NCBI RefSeq assembly: GCF_004339745.1
Contig: NZ_SMGP01000003.1
Span: 124,001-188,000 of the forward strand
Source of the DNA: Paraburkholderia sp. BL9I2N2
Lineage (GTDB): Bacteria; Pseudomonadota; Gammaproteobacteria; Burkholderiales; Burkholderiaceae
Length of the DNA stretch: 64,000 nucleotides
Direction: 5' to 3'
A program made the translations under genes and the position numbers. The notes under the pieces were generated by a model. That model did not search any database and had not been told where the DNA came from. It was given only the letters and a program-made list of their open reading frames with translations. Each line of letters starts with the position of its first letter. Positions within the stretch are counted from its first letter, which is position 1. Positions 55,523 to 63,372 of the stretch are shown here, piece by piece.

Positions 55523-55538
55523 AAGAAAGCGATTACTC
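55523..55538. promoter_or_regulatory. LacI-type operator 3
   Basis: AAGAAAGCGATTACTC matches operator 1 at 14 of 16 positions. It lies 53 bases upstream of the dehydratase start, 97 bp from operator 2, so repression by looping is possible. Confidence 0.65.
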
Positions 55539-55591
55539 GTTTCGTGCCTTTTGTGACCGCCTGGCGCAAATTTCTAGAAGGGCAATGCCTG

Positions 55592-57139
55592 ATGACTGAG
55601 ACGACGAGCAAGAACGTAACCGGGCCGGTGATTCGGTTGCATCCCGCTGACAATGTGGTCATTGCGCGCATCGACGTCGCAATCGGTACGCCGGTTCCAG
55701 CAGAAGATTTTGTTTGCCGCAGCCAGGTGGCCGCAGGTTATAAGATCGCGGCGACGTCCATCAAAAAGGGCGAACCGGTTCGCAAATACAACGTGGTGAT
55801 CGGTTTCGCCGCGACGGATATTGCGCCAGGCACGATGGTCCATAGCCATAACGTCGAGTTCCGTGAGTTCGACCGGGACTATGCATTTGGCGCGGACTAC
55901 CGGCCCGTCGAGATGGTGCCCGAAGCCGGGCGCGCCACGTTCCAGGGCATCGTGCGGGATAACGGCGAGGTTGCCACGCGCAATTACATCGGCGTGTTGT
56001 CGACAGTCAATTGTTCCGCCACGGTCGCGCACAGAATCGCCGAATGGTTCACGCCGGAACGCCTGGCGGACTACCCCAACGTAGATGGTGTGGTCGCGTT
56101 CACGCACTCGATCGGCTGCGGCATGGAAATGAGCGGTGAGCCGATGGCGCTGCTGCGCCGGACGATTGCGGGTTACGCGCGGCACCCCAATCTTGCCGCG
56201 GCGCTGATTGTCGGGCTGGGATGCGAGCGCAACCAACTGGCCGGACTGATGGATCAGGAAGGTCTGAAAGCTGATTCGCGGCTGCACACATTCATCATGC
56301 AGGAGAACGGCGGCACCCGTCGGACCATCGAGGCCGGCGTAGCTGCGGTCCGGGCGCTGTTGCCCGATGCCAATCGCGTGAAGCGCACGACGGTTCCTGC
56401 AAGTCATCTGAAAATCGGTCTGCAATGCGGCGGCTCGGACGGCTTTTCCTCGATCACCGCCAATCCTTCGCTCGGTGCGGCGATGGACTTGCTGGTCCGT
56501 CATGGCGGCACCGCCATCCTTTCCGAAACACCCGAAATCTACGGCGTGGAGCATACGCTCACGCGGCGTGCGGTCAGCCGCGAAGTCGGCGAGAAACTGG
56601 TTGAGCGCATCCGCTGGTGGAAAGACGAGTATTCGGTCGGTCGAGACGTTCAGATCAACGGCCAGGTCAGCCCCGGCAATCAGGTGGGCGGACTGGCGAA
56701 CATCTTCGAAAAGTCGATCGGATCAGCGATGAAAGGCGGCACCGGCCCCCTCATGCAAGTGTATCGATACGCCGAGCTGGTGAAGCAATCTGGACTCGTA
56801 TTCATGGACACTCCCGGCTTCGACCCCGTCTCCGCGACGGGTCAGATTGCGGGCGGCGCAAATCTTATTGCCTTCACGACAGGGCGCGGTTCGATGTTCG
56901 GCGCCAAGCCCGTGCCATCGCTGAAACTCGCCACCAATACGCCGATGTACACGCGTCTGACCGAAGACATGGATCTTAACTGCGGAGGGATTCTGGATGG
57001 CATCGCGTCGATCCACAGCACGGGCCAGAAAATCTTCGACGCTATTCTTGCCGCCGCGTCGGGCGAGCGCACAAAAAGCGAAGTGCTCGGACTGGGTGAC
57101 CACGAATTCGTGCCGTGGCAGATAGGCATCATGAGTTGA
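55592..57139 (+). CDS. UxaA/GarD-family sugar-acid dehydratase
   Basis: The 515-residue protein has an N-terminal SAF domain (VIRLHPADNVVIARIDVAIGTPV, about residues 10-90). The UxaA catalytic region follows, with FTHSIGCGMEMSG, GLGCERNQLAGLMD, LQCGGSDGFSSITANPSLGAAMDLL and FTTGRGSMFGAKPVPSLKLATNT. The family dehydrates altronate or galactarate to 2-keto-3-deoxy acids using iron. Whether it acts on altronate, galactarate or a related acid cannot be read. It is under the LacI-type operators and heads the plus-strand catabolic run. Confidence 0.9.
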   Translation: MTETTSKNVTGPVIRLHPADNVVIARIDVAIGTPVPAEDFVCRSQVAAGYKIAATSIKKGEPVRKYNVVIGFAATDIAPGTMVHSHNVEFREFDRDYAFGADYRPVEMVPEAGRATFQGIVRDNGEVATRNYIGVLSTVNCSATVAHRIAEWFTPERLADYPNVDGVVAFTHSIGCGMEMSGEPMALLRRTIAGYARHPNLAAALIVGLGCERNQLAGLMDQEGLKADSRLHTFIMQENGGTRRTIEAGVAAVRALLPDANRVKRTTVPASHLKIGLQCGGSDGFSSITANPSLGAAMDLLVRHGGTAILSETPEIYGVEHTLTRRAVSREVGEKLVERIRWWKDEYSVGRDVQINGQVSPGNQVGGLANIFEKSIGSAMKGGTGPLMQVYRYAELVKQSGLVFMDTPGFDPVSATGQIAGGANLIAFTTGRGSMFGAKPVPSLKLATNTPMYTRLTEDMDLNCGGILDGIASIHSTGQKIFDAILAAASGERTKSEVLGLGDHEFVPWQIGIMS

Positions 57140-57238
57140 GTGCGCCGTGGCTCAGCGCATTGCGAGGGCGAACGGCCATTTACACCTATAAGTAAAACCG
57201 TCGCCCGTAGGCAGTCGAACAAATGGCGGAGACAGCCT

Positions 57239-58547
57239 GTGAGTACTCAAACCCCGGCAATACAAATACCTGACAGCGCGACAAGCAACTCGATCTACAC
57301 GCGAGTGACCTGGCGCTTCATGCCCTTGCTGTTCGTCTGTTACGTGGTGGCGTATCTGGATCGGGTCAACGTGGGCTTCGCCAAGCTCCAGATGCTCAGC
57401 GATCTGAACTTCAGCGAGGCGATGTATGGCTTCGGCGCGGGCATCTTTTTCATCGGGTATTTCTTCTTCGAGGTGCCGAGCAACTTGCTGCTGCACCGGC
57501 TCGGCGCGCGCCGCTGGATCGCCCGGATCATGCTCACGTGGGCCGTGCTCTCGGCCGCGACCGCGTGGGTCACCACGCCCACGATGTTCTACGTATTGCG
57601 TTTCTTTCTGGGTGTGGCCGAAGCGGGCTTTTTCCCGGGGCTGGTGCTATATCTCACCTACTGGTTTCCATCGCACCGGCGCGGCAAGATGATTGCTTTC
57701 CTGATGGCGGGCAATCCGGTGGCGGGCATTGTCGGCGGCCCCGATTTCCGGCTTCATCATGCAGCGCCTCGCGGGGCACGCGGGCCTTGCCGGCTGGCAG
57801 TGGCTGTTCATTCTGGAGGCCGCCCCCGCGCTGATTCTCGCAGCCGTCATTTTCTGGTTCCTCGATGATCGGGTGAAGGACGCAAAGTGGCTACCGGCTC
57901 AGGACCGCGACTTCATAGCGTCGGAAATCGATGCGGAAGCACGCACCAAAAGCCACGGCTCCGTGCGCGAGGTCTTCACGTCGCTCAAAGTCTGGACCTT
58001 GTGCACGATTCTCTTCGGTATCGTGATGGGCTCCTATGCAGTTGGCTTCTGGCAGCCAACCATCATAAAGAGTTCCGGAATTACGGACGCCTTCACCATC
58101 GGCCTGCTCACGGTCGTGCCTTATCTTGCCGCCCTGATTCTGATGATTGTGGTCGGCCGCCACGCGGACCGCACGCGTGAACGCCGCTGGCACGTCGTGT
58201 TGCCGCAATGCATGGCGGCCGCGGGGTTCGTGATGTGCGCCTACGCGGGCAACAATACGTATATTGCGTTGCTTGGCCTGACGCTTGCCGCTTCGGGCGT
58301 GATTACGGCCTTACCCATGTTCTGGGCCTTGCCCACTTCCTTCCTCGGCGGCACCGGTGCGGCGGCCGGCATTGCCTTGATCAATTCGACGGGCAATCTC
58401 GCAGGCTTCGTAAGCCCTGCGCTGGTGGGGTGGCTGAAGACGGTCACGCATTCTCTTGATTCGAGCCTGTTCCTGATTGCGGGGTCGCTGATTGTCTCCG
58501 CAGGTCTCATCTTGACGCAGCTTCCCGCCAGGCTTGTCAACAAGTAG
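57239..58547 (+). pseudogene. ACS-family MFS transporter with a frameshift in a C4 run
   Basis: The first part (GTG start at 57239 with GGAG upstream) encodes helices 1-5: YTRVTWRFMPLLFVCYVVAYLDRVNVGFA to FLMAGNPVAGIVGG. At the C run 57739-57742 the frame is off by one. With three C the protein continues as PISGFIMQRLAGHAGLAGWQ to the stop at 58547. The repaired product would be about 435 residues, a standard ACS carrier. It lies directly after the dehydratase and probably served as its substrate importer. Sequencing error or recent mutation are both possible. Confidence 0.8.
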
Positions 58548-58620
58548 TACCTCCATGGCACTCGAGAGAAGTGCCAGATAGCAACATTCGGTATCCTCAA
58601 TTACATGGAATAGAGACAAC

Positions 58621-59913
58621 ATGAAGACTGGGAAGTATCGCTACGTTGTCGCCTTGCTGCTGTTTATCGCGGGCGCGATCAATTACATGGACCGCGCGGC
58701 GCTTGGCGTGGTCGCGCCTGTCCTGAACAAGGAGCTGAATCTTTCGCCGTCGCAACTCGGCGTAGTGTTCAGCAGTTTCTTCTTCGGCTATTCCATCTTC
58801 GCATTCGTCGGCGGACAACTCGCCGACAAGTATGGGCCGCGCCGGGTCTTCTCCTGGTCGATGGGGGCGTGGTCCATTCTCTGCGGGTTGACCGCGGCCG
58901 CGACTGGATTCGGCACGTTGCTGATCTCCCGGGCGCTGTTCGGCTTCGGCGAAGGTCCGATGAATTCGACGACCAACCGGACCATCACCAACTGGTTTCC
59001 CCGGCATGAAACCGCGACCATGGTCGGCTTTACGTTTTCAGGCCAGACGGTAGGCAGTGCGATCGCCGGGCCGGTGGTGGGACTGATTGCCATCGCCTAC
59101 GGCTGGCGCACGTCGTTTGTGATCATCGCGGCGTTCGGGCTGGTGTGGATCGTCGCCTGGCGCATGTTCGCTACCGACAAGCCGGCGCAAAGCACGCGGG
59201 TCGGCGAGGCCGAACGCGAGATGGTCGAAGCGAGCCGCAGTGCGGCACATCCTGCGGAAGGCGGCGAAGAAAGCACGCCGCTGCGCAGCTACCTGTTTCG
59301 TCCGAGCACGCTCGCGCTTGGCGTCGGCCTGTTTGCGGTGAACTACACGCTGTTCGTGTTCATCTCTTGGATGCCGAGCTATTTCACCAACGCGCTGCAT
59401 CTCGACATGAAGCAGATGAGCTTTCTGAGCGCAGTGCCATGGGCATGCGGCGGGATTGGATACTTCGGTGGCGGCCTGCTTGCCGACGCGTGCTTCAAGC
59501 GCATGAGCAACAAGCTGCTGGCGCGCAAGGTCTCGGCGATCGTGCCGCTCGCGCTGTCGGGTCTCGCCCTGGTGGGCGTCAGTATGGTCGATTCCGTGAC
59601 GCCCGCAGTACTGCTTGTCGCGTTCGCCGTACTGTTTCTGACGGCTTCGTCGCAAGCGTGCTGGGCCACCATGCACGAGCTTGTGCCCGGCAGGCATCTT
59701 GGGGGCGTAAGCGGCTTTGTTCACCTGATGAGCAACATCTCGGGCATCGTCGGTCCGACCATGATGGGTTTGGCGGTCCAGTACCTGGGTGGTTACAGCA
59801 GCGGCTTCATGCTCGGCGCGGCGGTCGATCTGGTCGGCGTGCTGGCAATGCTGCTGGTCATCGGCCGGCGCGCGGCAGGCGAGACAGCCGGGCCGCATAC
59901 CACCGCCGCATAA
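58621..59913 (+). CDS. MFS transporter, ACS family (hexuronate/aldarate type)
   Basis: The 430-residue 12-helix carrier has YRYVVALLLFIAGAINYMDRAALGVVAPVL, FFFGYSIFAFVGGQLADKYGPRRVFSWSM and GFGEGPMNSTTNRTITNWFPRHETATMVG, typical of ACS carriers for hexuronates and aldarates. It sits between the frameshifted carrier and the enolase-superfamily dehydratase. It may now do the work of the broken carrier. Confidence 0.9.
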   Translation: MKTGKYRYVVALLLFIAGAINYMDRAALGVVAPVLNKELNLSPSQLGVVFSSFFFGYSIFAFVGGQLADKYGPRRVFSWSMGAWSILCGLTAAATGFGTLLISRALFGFGEGPMNSTTNRTITNWFPRHETATMVGFTFSGQTVGSAIAGPVVGLIAIAYGWRTSFVIIAAFGLVWIVAWRMFATDKPAQSTRVGEAEREMVEASRSAAHPAEGGEESTPLRSYLFRPSTLALGVGLFAVNYTLFVFISWMPSYFTNALHLDMKQMSFLSAVPWACGGIGYFGGGLLADACFKRMSNKLLARKVSAIVPLALSGLALVGVSMVDSVTPAVLLVAFAVLFLTASSQACWATMHELVPGRHLGGVSGFVHLMSNISGIVGPTMMGLAVQYLGGYSSGFMLGAAVDLVGVLAMLLVIGRRAAGETAGPHTTAA

Positions 59914-60023
59914 ACGGTCCGTCCCGCCACGCAAGGAGCCGGGAGGCGCAGGCGGAGCCACCCGCCCGCGGCCGTACGCGTGGCCGCGCGAGTATCTCGT
60001 TTTTTTCGAGTCGATCTACTGCC

Positions 60024-61190
60024 ATGAAACATGTCATTGTTGAATCCGAGCAAACCGATTATCAGACACGTTCGCGGATCGTTTCGGTGGAGGCGCGCAC
60101 CATCCGCGTGCCGCTTGACCGCCACACTGCATTCTCGACCCGCCTCGTCACTGCCCGCGACTACACCGTAGTACGCGTCACGACAGCCGATGACCATCAC
60201 GGCATCGGCTTTTGTTACAGCGGCACCCGCGCCGGCATGCTGGTCACGTATGCCGTGCGCGAACTGTTTGCGCCGCTGTTACGTGGGCGCTCCGCGCTCG
60301 ACGTCGAAGGCTCGTGGTGCGCCATGTACGACGAGTCGCTGCTGCAAGGGCGTGCGGGCTCAGTCATGCGTGCGCTGTCCATCATCGACATCGCCTTGTG
60401 GGACCGCAATGCACGCGCTGCCGGCCTGCCGTTGAGCCGCTATCTCGGCGGCACATCCAGCGCCACCGTGCCGGCCTATGCCAGCGGTGGTTACTATCTG
60501 GAAGGCAAGACGCCGGAGCATCTCGGCGAGGAAATGGCCGGCTATGTGGCGCTGGGGTTTCGCGCGGTGAAGATGAAGGTAGGGCGGCTTGATCCGCGCA
60601 GCGAAGAAGCGCGGATCAGGGCCGCCCGCGAAGCGATCGGCGGCGACGTGCTGCTGATGCTCGATGCCAACAACGCATGGTCCGACGTTCCGACCGCGCT
60701 CGAATACATGCGCCGGTACGAGCCGTTCAACCCGTACTGGATCGAAGAGCCGTTCAGTCCCGACGACATCGAGAGTCATGCGCAACTGAGCCGACGCACG
60801 CCGGTGACCGTTGCGACCGGCGAGATAGAAGCGGGGCGTTGGCGGCATCAGGAGCTGCTCGACAAGCGGGCGGCCATGATCCTTCAGTCGGACGCGGCGG
60901 TATGCGGCGGGATCAGCGAATGGCGGCGGATTGCGGCGTCGGCCGCGGCCGTGGGTGTGACGATGTGTCCGCACTGGTTCCACGATCTGCACGTGCATCT
61001 GGTGGCGTCGACGCCCAATGCGCGCTATGTCGAATTTTTTCCTGACGATCAGGTGCTGAATTTCCGTCGGCTGGTGGACACGCAGCTGTCGTTCGCAGAC
61101 GGCAACCTGACCGTGCCGACTCGTCCAGGCCTCGGATTCGACTTCGATGAAGCCGCGCTGAACGAATACGCGCTAGACGATTGGGCCTGA
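60024..61190 (+). CDS. Enolase-superfamily sugar-acid dehydratase (mandelate racemase subgroup)
   Basis: The 388-residue protein shows the mandelate-racemase subgroup active site. The KxK motif is Lys183/Lys185 (AVKMKVG). Metal ligands are Asp214 (LMLDANNAW), Glu241 or Glu242 (WIEEPFSPDD) and Glu267 (ATGEIEAGR). The general base His317 lies in MCPHWFHDLHVH. Members dehydrate aldarates, aldonates or related acids. The frame is open far upstream across the transporter gene, but ATG 60024 matches the family N-terminus. It converges with the DapA-family gene, with a shared hairpin between. Confidence 0.9.
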   Translation: MKHVIVESEQTDYQTRSRIVSVEARTIRVPLDRHTAFSTRLVTARDYTVVRVTTADDHHGIGFCYSGTRAGMLVTYAVRELFAPLLRGRSALDVEGSWCAMYDESLLQGRAGSVMRALSIIDIALWDRNARAAGLPLSRYLGGTSSATVPAYASGGYYLEGKTPEHLGEEMAGYVALGFRAVKMKVGRLDPRSEEARIRAAREAIGGDVLLMLDANNAWSDVPTALEYMRRYEPFNPYWIEEPFSPDDIESHAQLSRRTPVTVATGEIEAGRWRHQELLDKRAAMILQSDAAVCGGISEWRRIAASAAAVGVTMCPHWFHDLHVHLVASTPNARYVEFFPDDQVLNFRRLVDTQLSFADGNLTVPTRPGLGFDFDEAALNEYALDDWA

Positions 61191-61213
61191 AGCGGAAGCC
61201 ATGGATAGCTGGA

Positions 61214-61250
61214 AAACACCACCGGTTGCGCATGCAACCGGCGGGTGTTT
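61214..61250. terminator. Bidirectional terminator between convergent genes
   Basis: The outer arms AAACACC/GGTGTTT and inner arms CCGGTTGC/GCAACCGG enclose loop GCAT. The A-rich and T-rich flanks make it usable in both directions. Confidence 0.8.
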
Positions 61251-61260
61251 CTTCAGGGCA

Positions 61261-62190
61261 TCAGGCGGTGACTTCGACCCCTGGCATCGAGAAGCCGATT
61301 TCGCGGAGTGCGGCGGCGAGCGCATCGCATTGCACTGGTGTCAGATCGACGAGAGGCGGGCGGACGACGCCCCAGTCGGCATCGTTGGAATACACGCCGA
61401 TCGCTGCCTTGAGTGCGGGAATCATCGGGAATTTGGCGAACACCGCACGCGTGGCATCCAGTGCTGCCTGACGGGCATCGGCGTCGGCCGATTGCCAATG
61501 ACGATACAACTGCACGATAGCCGCCGGATTGACGTTTCCGGTTGCCGTGATGCAGCCAACGCCGCCCGCCCGCATGGTGGCCAGCAGGAAGGTCTCGCTG
61601 CCGGCGAACACATCGAAGCCATGCGGCTGGAAGCGCTCGAGCATGGCCTGCGTGTTGCCCCAGTCGCCCGAACTGTCCTTCACGCCGGCGATCACGCCCG
61701 GGAAAGCAGCGAGCAGCCGCTCGATGAGCGCGAGGCTGAGGGGCACCTGGGAGACGGGCGGGATGTGATACAGATAAATGCGCAGTGCGTCGGAACCCAC
61801 GCGTTCGATGATCTGCGCATAGCTGCGGAACAGGCCTTCGTCGGTGACGCCCTTGTAGAAGAACGGCGGCAGCGTCAGCACATGATTCACCCCTAGCGAA
61901 AGCGCATGGCGTGTTAGTTCGACCGTGTCGGTGAGGGCCGAGCAGCCTGTGCCCGGCATCAGACGATCGAGCGGAATATCTGCGCCAACCAACGTTTCGA
62001 GCAGCTTCATTTTCTCGCTGACGGCGAGCGAATTCGCTTCCGAGTTGGTCCCGAAAACAGCGAGTCCGACGTCCTGCTCGATCAGCCATCGGCAATGACG
62101 GACATAGCGGTCGTGATCCGGAAGAAGGTCTCTTGTGAACGGCGTGACCACGGGCGAGTAAACGCCGCGGGGTCGGTTGACTGAAGTCAT
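61261..62190 (-). CDS. DapA-family lyase/dehydratase (2-keto-3-deoxy acid type)
   Basis: The 309-residue TIM barrel is an N-acetylneuraminate lyase/DapA superfamily member. It has GTNSEANSLAVSEK for the phosphate/carboxylate loop, Tyr141 (IYLYHIP) and the Schiff-base Lys171 (VIAGVKDSSGD). With an enolase-superfamily dehydratase, an UxaA-type dehydratase and an IlvD-type dehydratase nearby, it probably cleaves or dehydrates a 2-keto-3-deoxy sugar acid. True dihydrodipicolinate synthase is unlikely in this context. It shares the minus strand with the dehydrogenase gene upstream, 41 bases away. Confidence 0.9.
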   Translation of the reverse strand: MTSVNRPRGVYSPVVTPFTRDLLPDHDRYVRHCRWLIEQDVGLAVFGTNSEANSLAVSEKMKLLETLVGADIPLDRLMPGTGCSALTDTVELTRHALSLGVNHVLTLPPFFYKGVTDEGLFRSYAQIIERVGSDALRIYLYHIPPVSQVPLSLALIERLLAAFPGVIAGVKDSSGDWGNTQAMLERFQPHGFDVFAGSETFLLATMRAGGVGCITATGNVNPAAIVQLYRHWQSADADARQAALDATRAVFAKFPMIPALKAAIGVYSNDADWGVVRPPLVDLTPVQCDALAAALREIGFSMPGVEVTA

Positions 62191-62231
62191 CGCGTGTTCC
62201 TTTTGATTGAAGTGAGCGTGTTTCGCGCCAT

Positions 62232-63230
62232 TCAGCCCGGGATCTGTTGCGCAGACGAGCGGGCGTGGAGCGCTTCGGGATTGACACAGGTCGACGAGAG
62301 TTGGCCGTCGAGTGCGTCGATGAGATTGCGTACCGCGCGCATGGCCATGTTTTCGCGCGTCTGTTGCGTAGCGGAACCGATATGCGGCACCGCTACCACG
62401 TTCGGCAACTGGAGCAGCGGCGAGTCCGGCGACACCGGTTCGCGTTCGAACACATCGAGACCGGCGCCGCGAATGCGGCCTTCACGAAGATGTTCGATGA
62501 GGGCGACTTCGTCGACGACCTGGCCGCGAGCGCAGTTGATGAGGATCGCCGACGGCTTCATGGTCCCGAGCTCGGCGCTGCCGATCAGCCGCTCGGTGGC
62601 GGGCGATAGCGGCACAAGCACGCAAACGAAGTCCGCAGTCGCGAGCAATTCGGGAAGCGGCCGCCATTGCGCGCCGTAGCGCTCCTCCGCTTCCGGGTTG
62701 CGGGAGCGATTGGAATAGATCACGTCCATGCCGAAGCCGAGGGCGGCGCGCTTGGCGACCGCGCTGCCAATGCGCCCAAGCCCGACGATTCCCAGCGTTT
62801 TGTGGTGCACGTCGACACCGAATTGCGCCTCGCCGACAGTACGCGTCCATTGGCCGCGCCGTGTCCAATCGGCAAGTTCCGAAATGCGCCGGGCGGTTGC
62901 GAGGATCAGGCTGAATACGAGATCGGCGGTGGTTTCGGTGACTTCTTCCGGTGTATTCGTCAGTACGATGCCGCGGCGTGAGAGTTCGGGGACATCGAAC
63001 GCATCGAAGCCGGCCGAAATCGTGGACGCGACCTCGAGTAGAGGCGCCGCATCGAGGATCTCCGGCGTTATCTTGAGATTGTTGCCGACCATTGCGTGAG
63101 CCGCGCTCAAGGCATGCCTGAACGGCGCGAGGTCGCCGGATGAAACGTCGACCAGCTCGACGGAGCAGTGCTCACGAAGGAGCCCCAGCACGGCAGGAGG
63201 CAACGAACGATAGGCCACGACATGCTTCAT
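62232..63230 (-). CDS. D-2-hydroxyacid dehydrogenase (GhrB-like)
   Basis: The 332-residue protein has the NAD(P)-binding motif GIVGLGRIGSAVAKRA and the catalytic set Arg (INCARGQVVDE), Glu (FEREPVSPDSPL) and His (VVAVPHIGSATQQTR). The best matches in memory are glyoxylate/hydroxypyruvate/2-ketogluconate reductases. It could reduce a keto acid, or interconvert glyoxylate and glycolate, linking to malate synthase. It is divergent from the IlvD-type gene. Confidence 0.9.
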   Translation of the reverse strand: MKHVVAYRSLPPAVLGLLREHCSVELVDVSSGDLAPFRHALSAAHAMVGNNLKITPEILDAAPLLEVASTISAGFDAFDVPELSRRGIVLTNTPEEVTETTADLVFSLILATARRISELADWTRRGQWTRTVGEAQFGVDVHHKTLGIVGLGRIGSAVAKRAALGFGMDVIYSNRSRNPEAEERYGAQWRPLPELLATADFVCVLVPLSPATERLIGSAELGTMKPSAILINCARGQVVDEVALIEHLREGRIRGAGLDVFEREPVSPDSPLLQLPNVVAVPHIGSATQQTRENMAMRAVRNLIDALDGQLSSTCVNPEALHARSSAQQIPG

Positions 63231-63334
63231 GAAGACCTCGGCGGAAGGCTGTTGAAGAGTGGATATGCGGCACCGACCGCAACAGAAAAGAATCGCTTGC
63301 GGAGAGACTATAAGTATCGGTAACATTCCCGTCA

Positions 63335-63350
63335 AGATTATTGATAATCT
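63335..63350. promoter_or_regulatory. Operator-like palindrome before the IlvD-type gene
   Basis: AGATTATTGATAATCT is a 7-bp perfect inverted repeat around TG, 22 bases upstream of the start codon and within the divergent promoter. It looks like a GntR- or similar-type operator. No matching regulator lies in the window. Confidence 0.55.
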
Positions 63351-63372
63351 CATCGACGATTCAGGAGCGACA

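Noticed and set aside
59145..60023. Long upstream extension of the enolase-superfamily frame, up to 681 codons in all
   Set aside because: The extension overlaps the transporter gene in another frame and reads as Arg-rich shadow sequence. Family similarity begins at ATG 60024.
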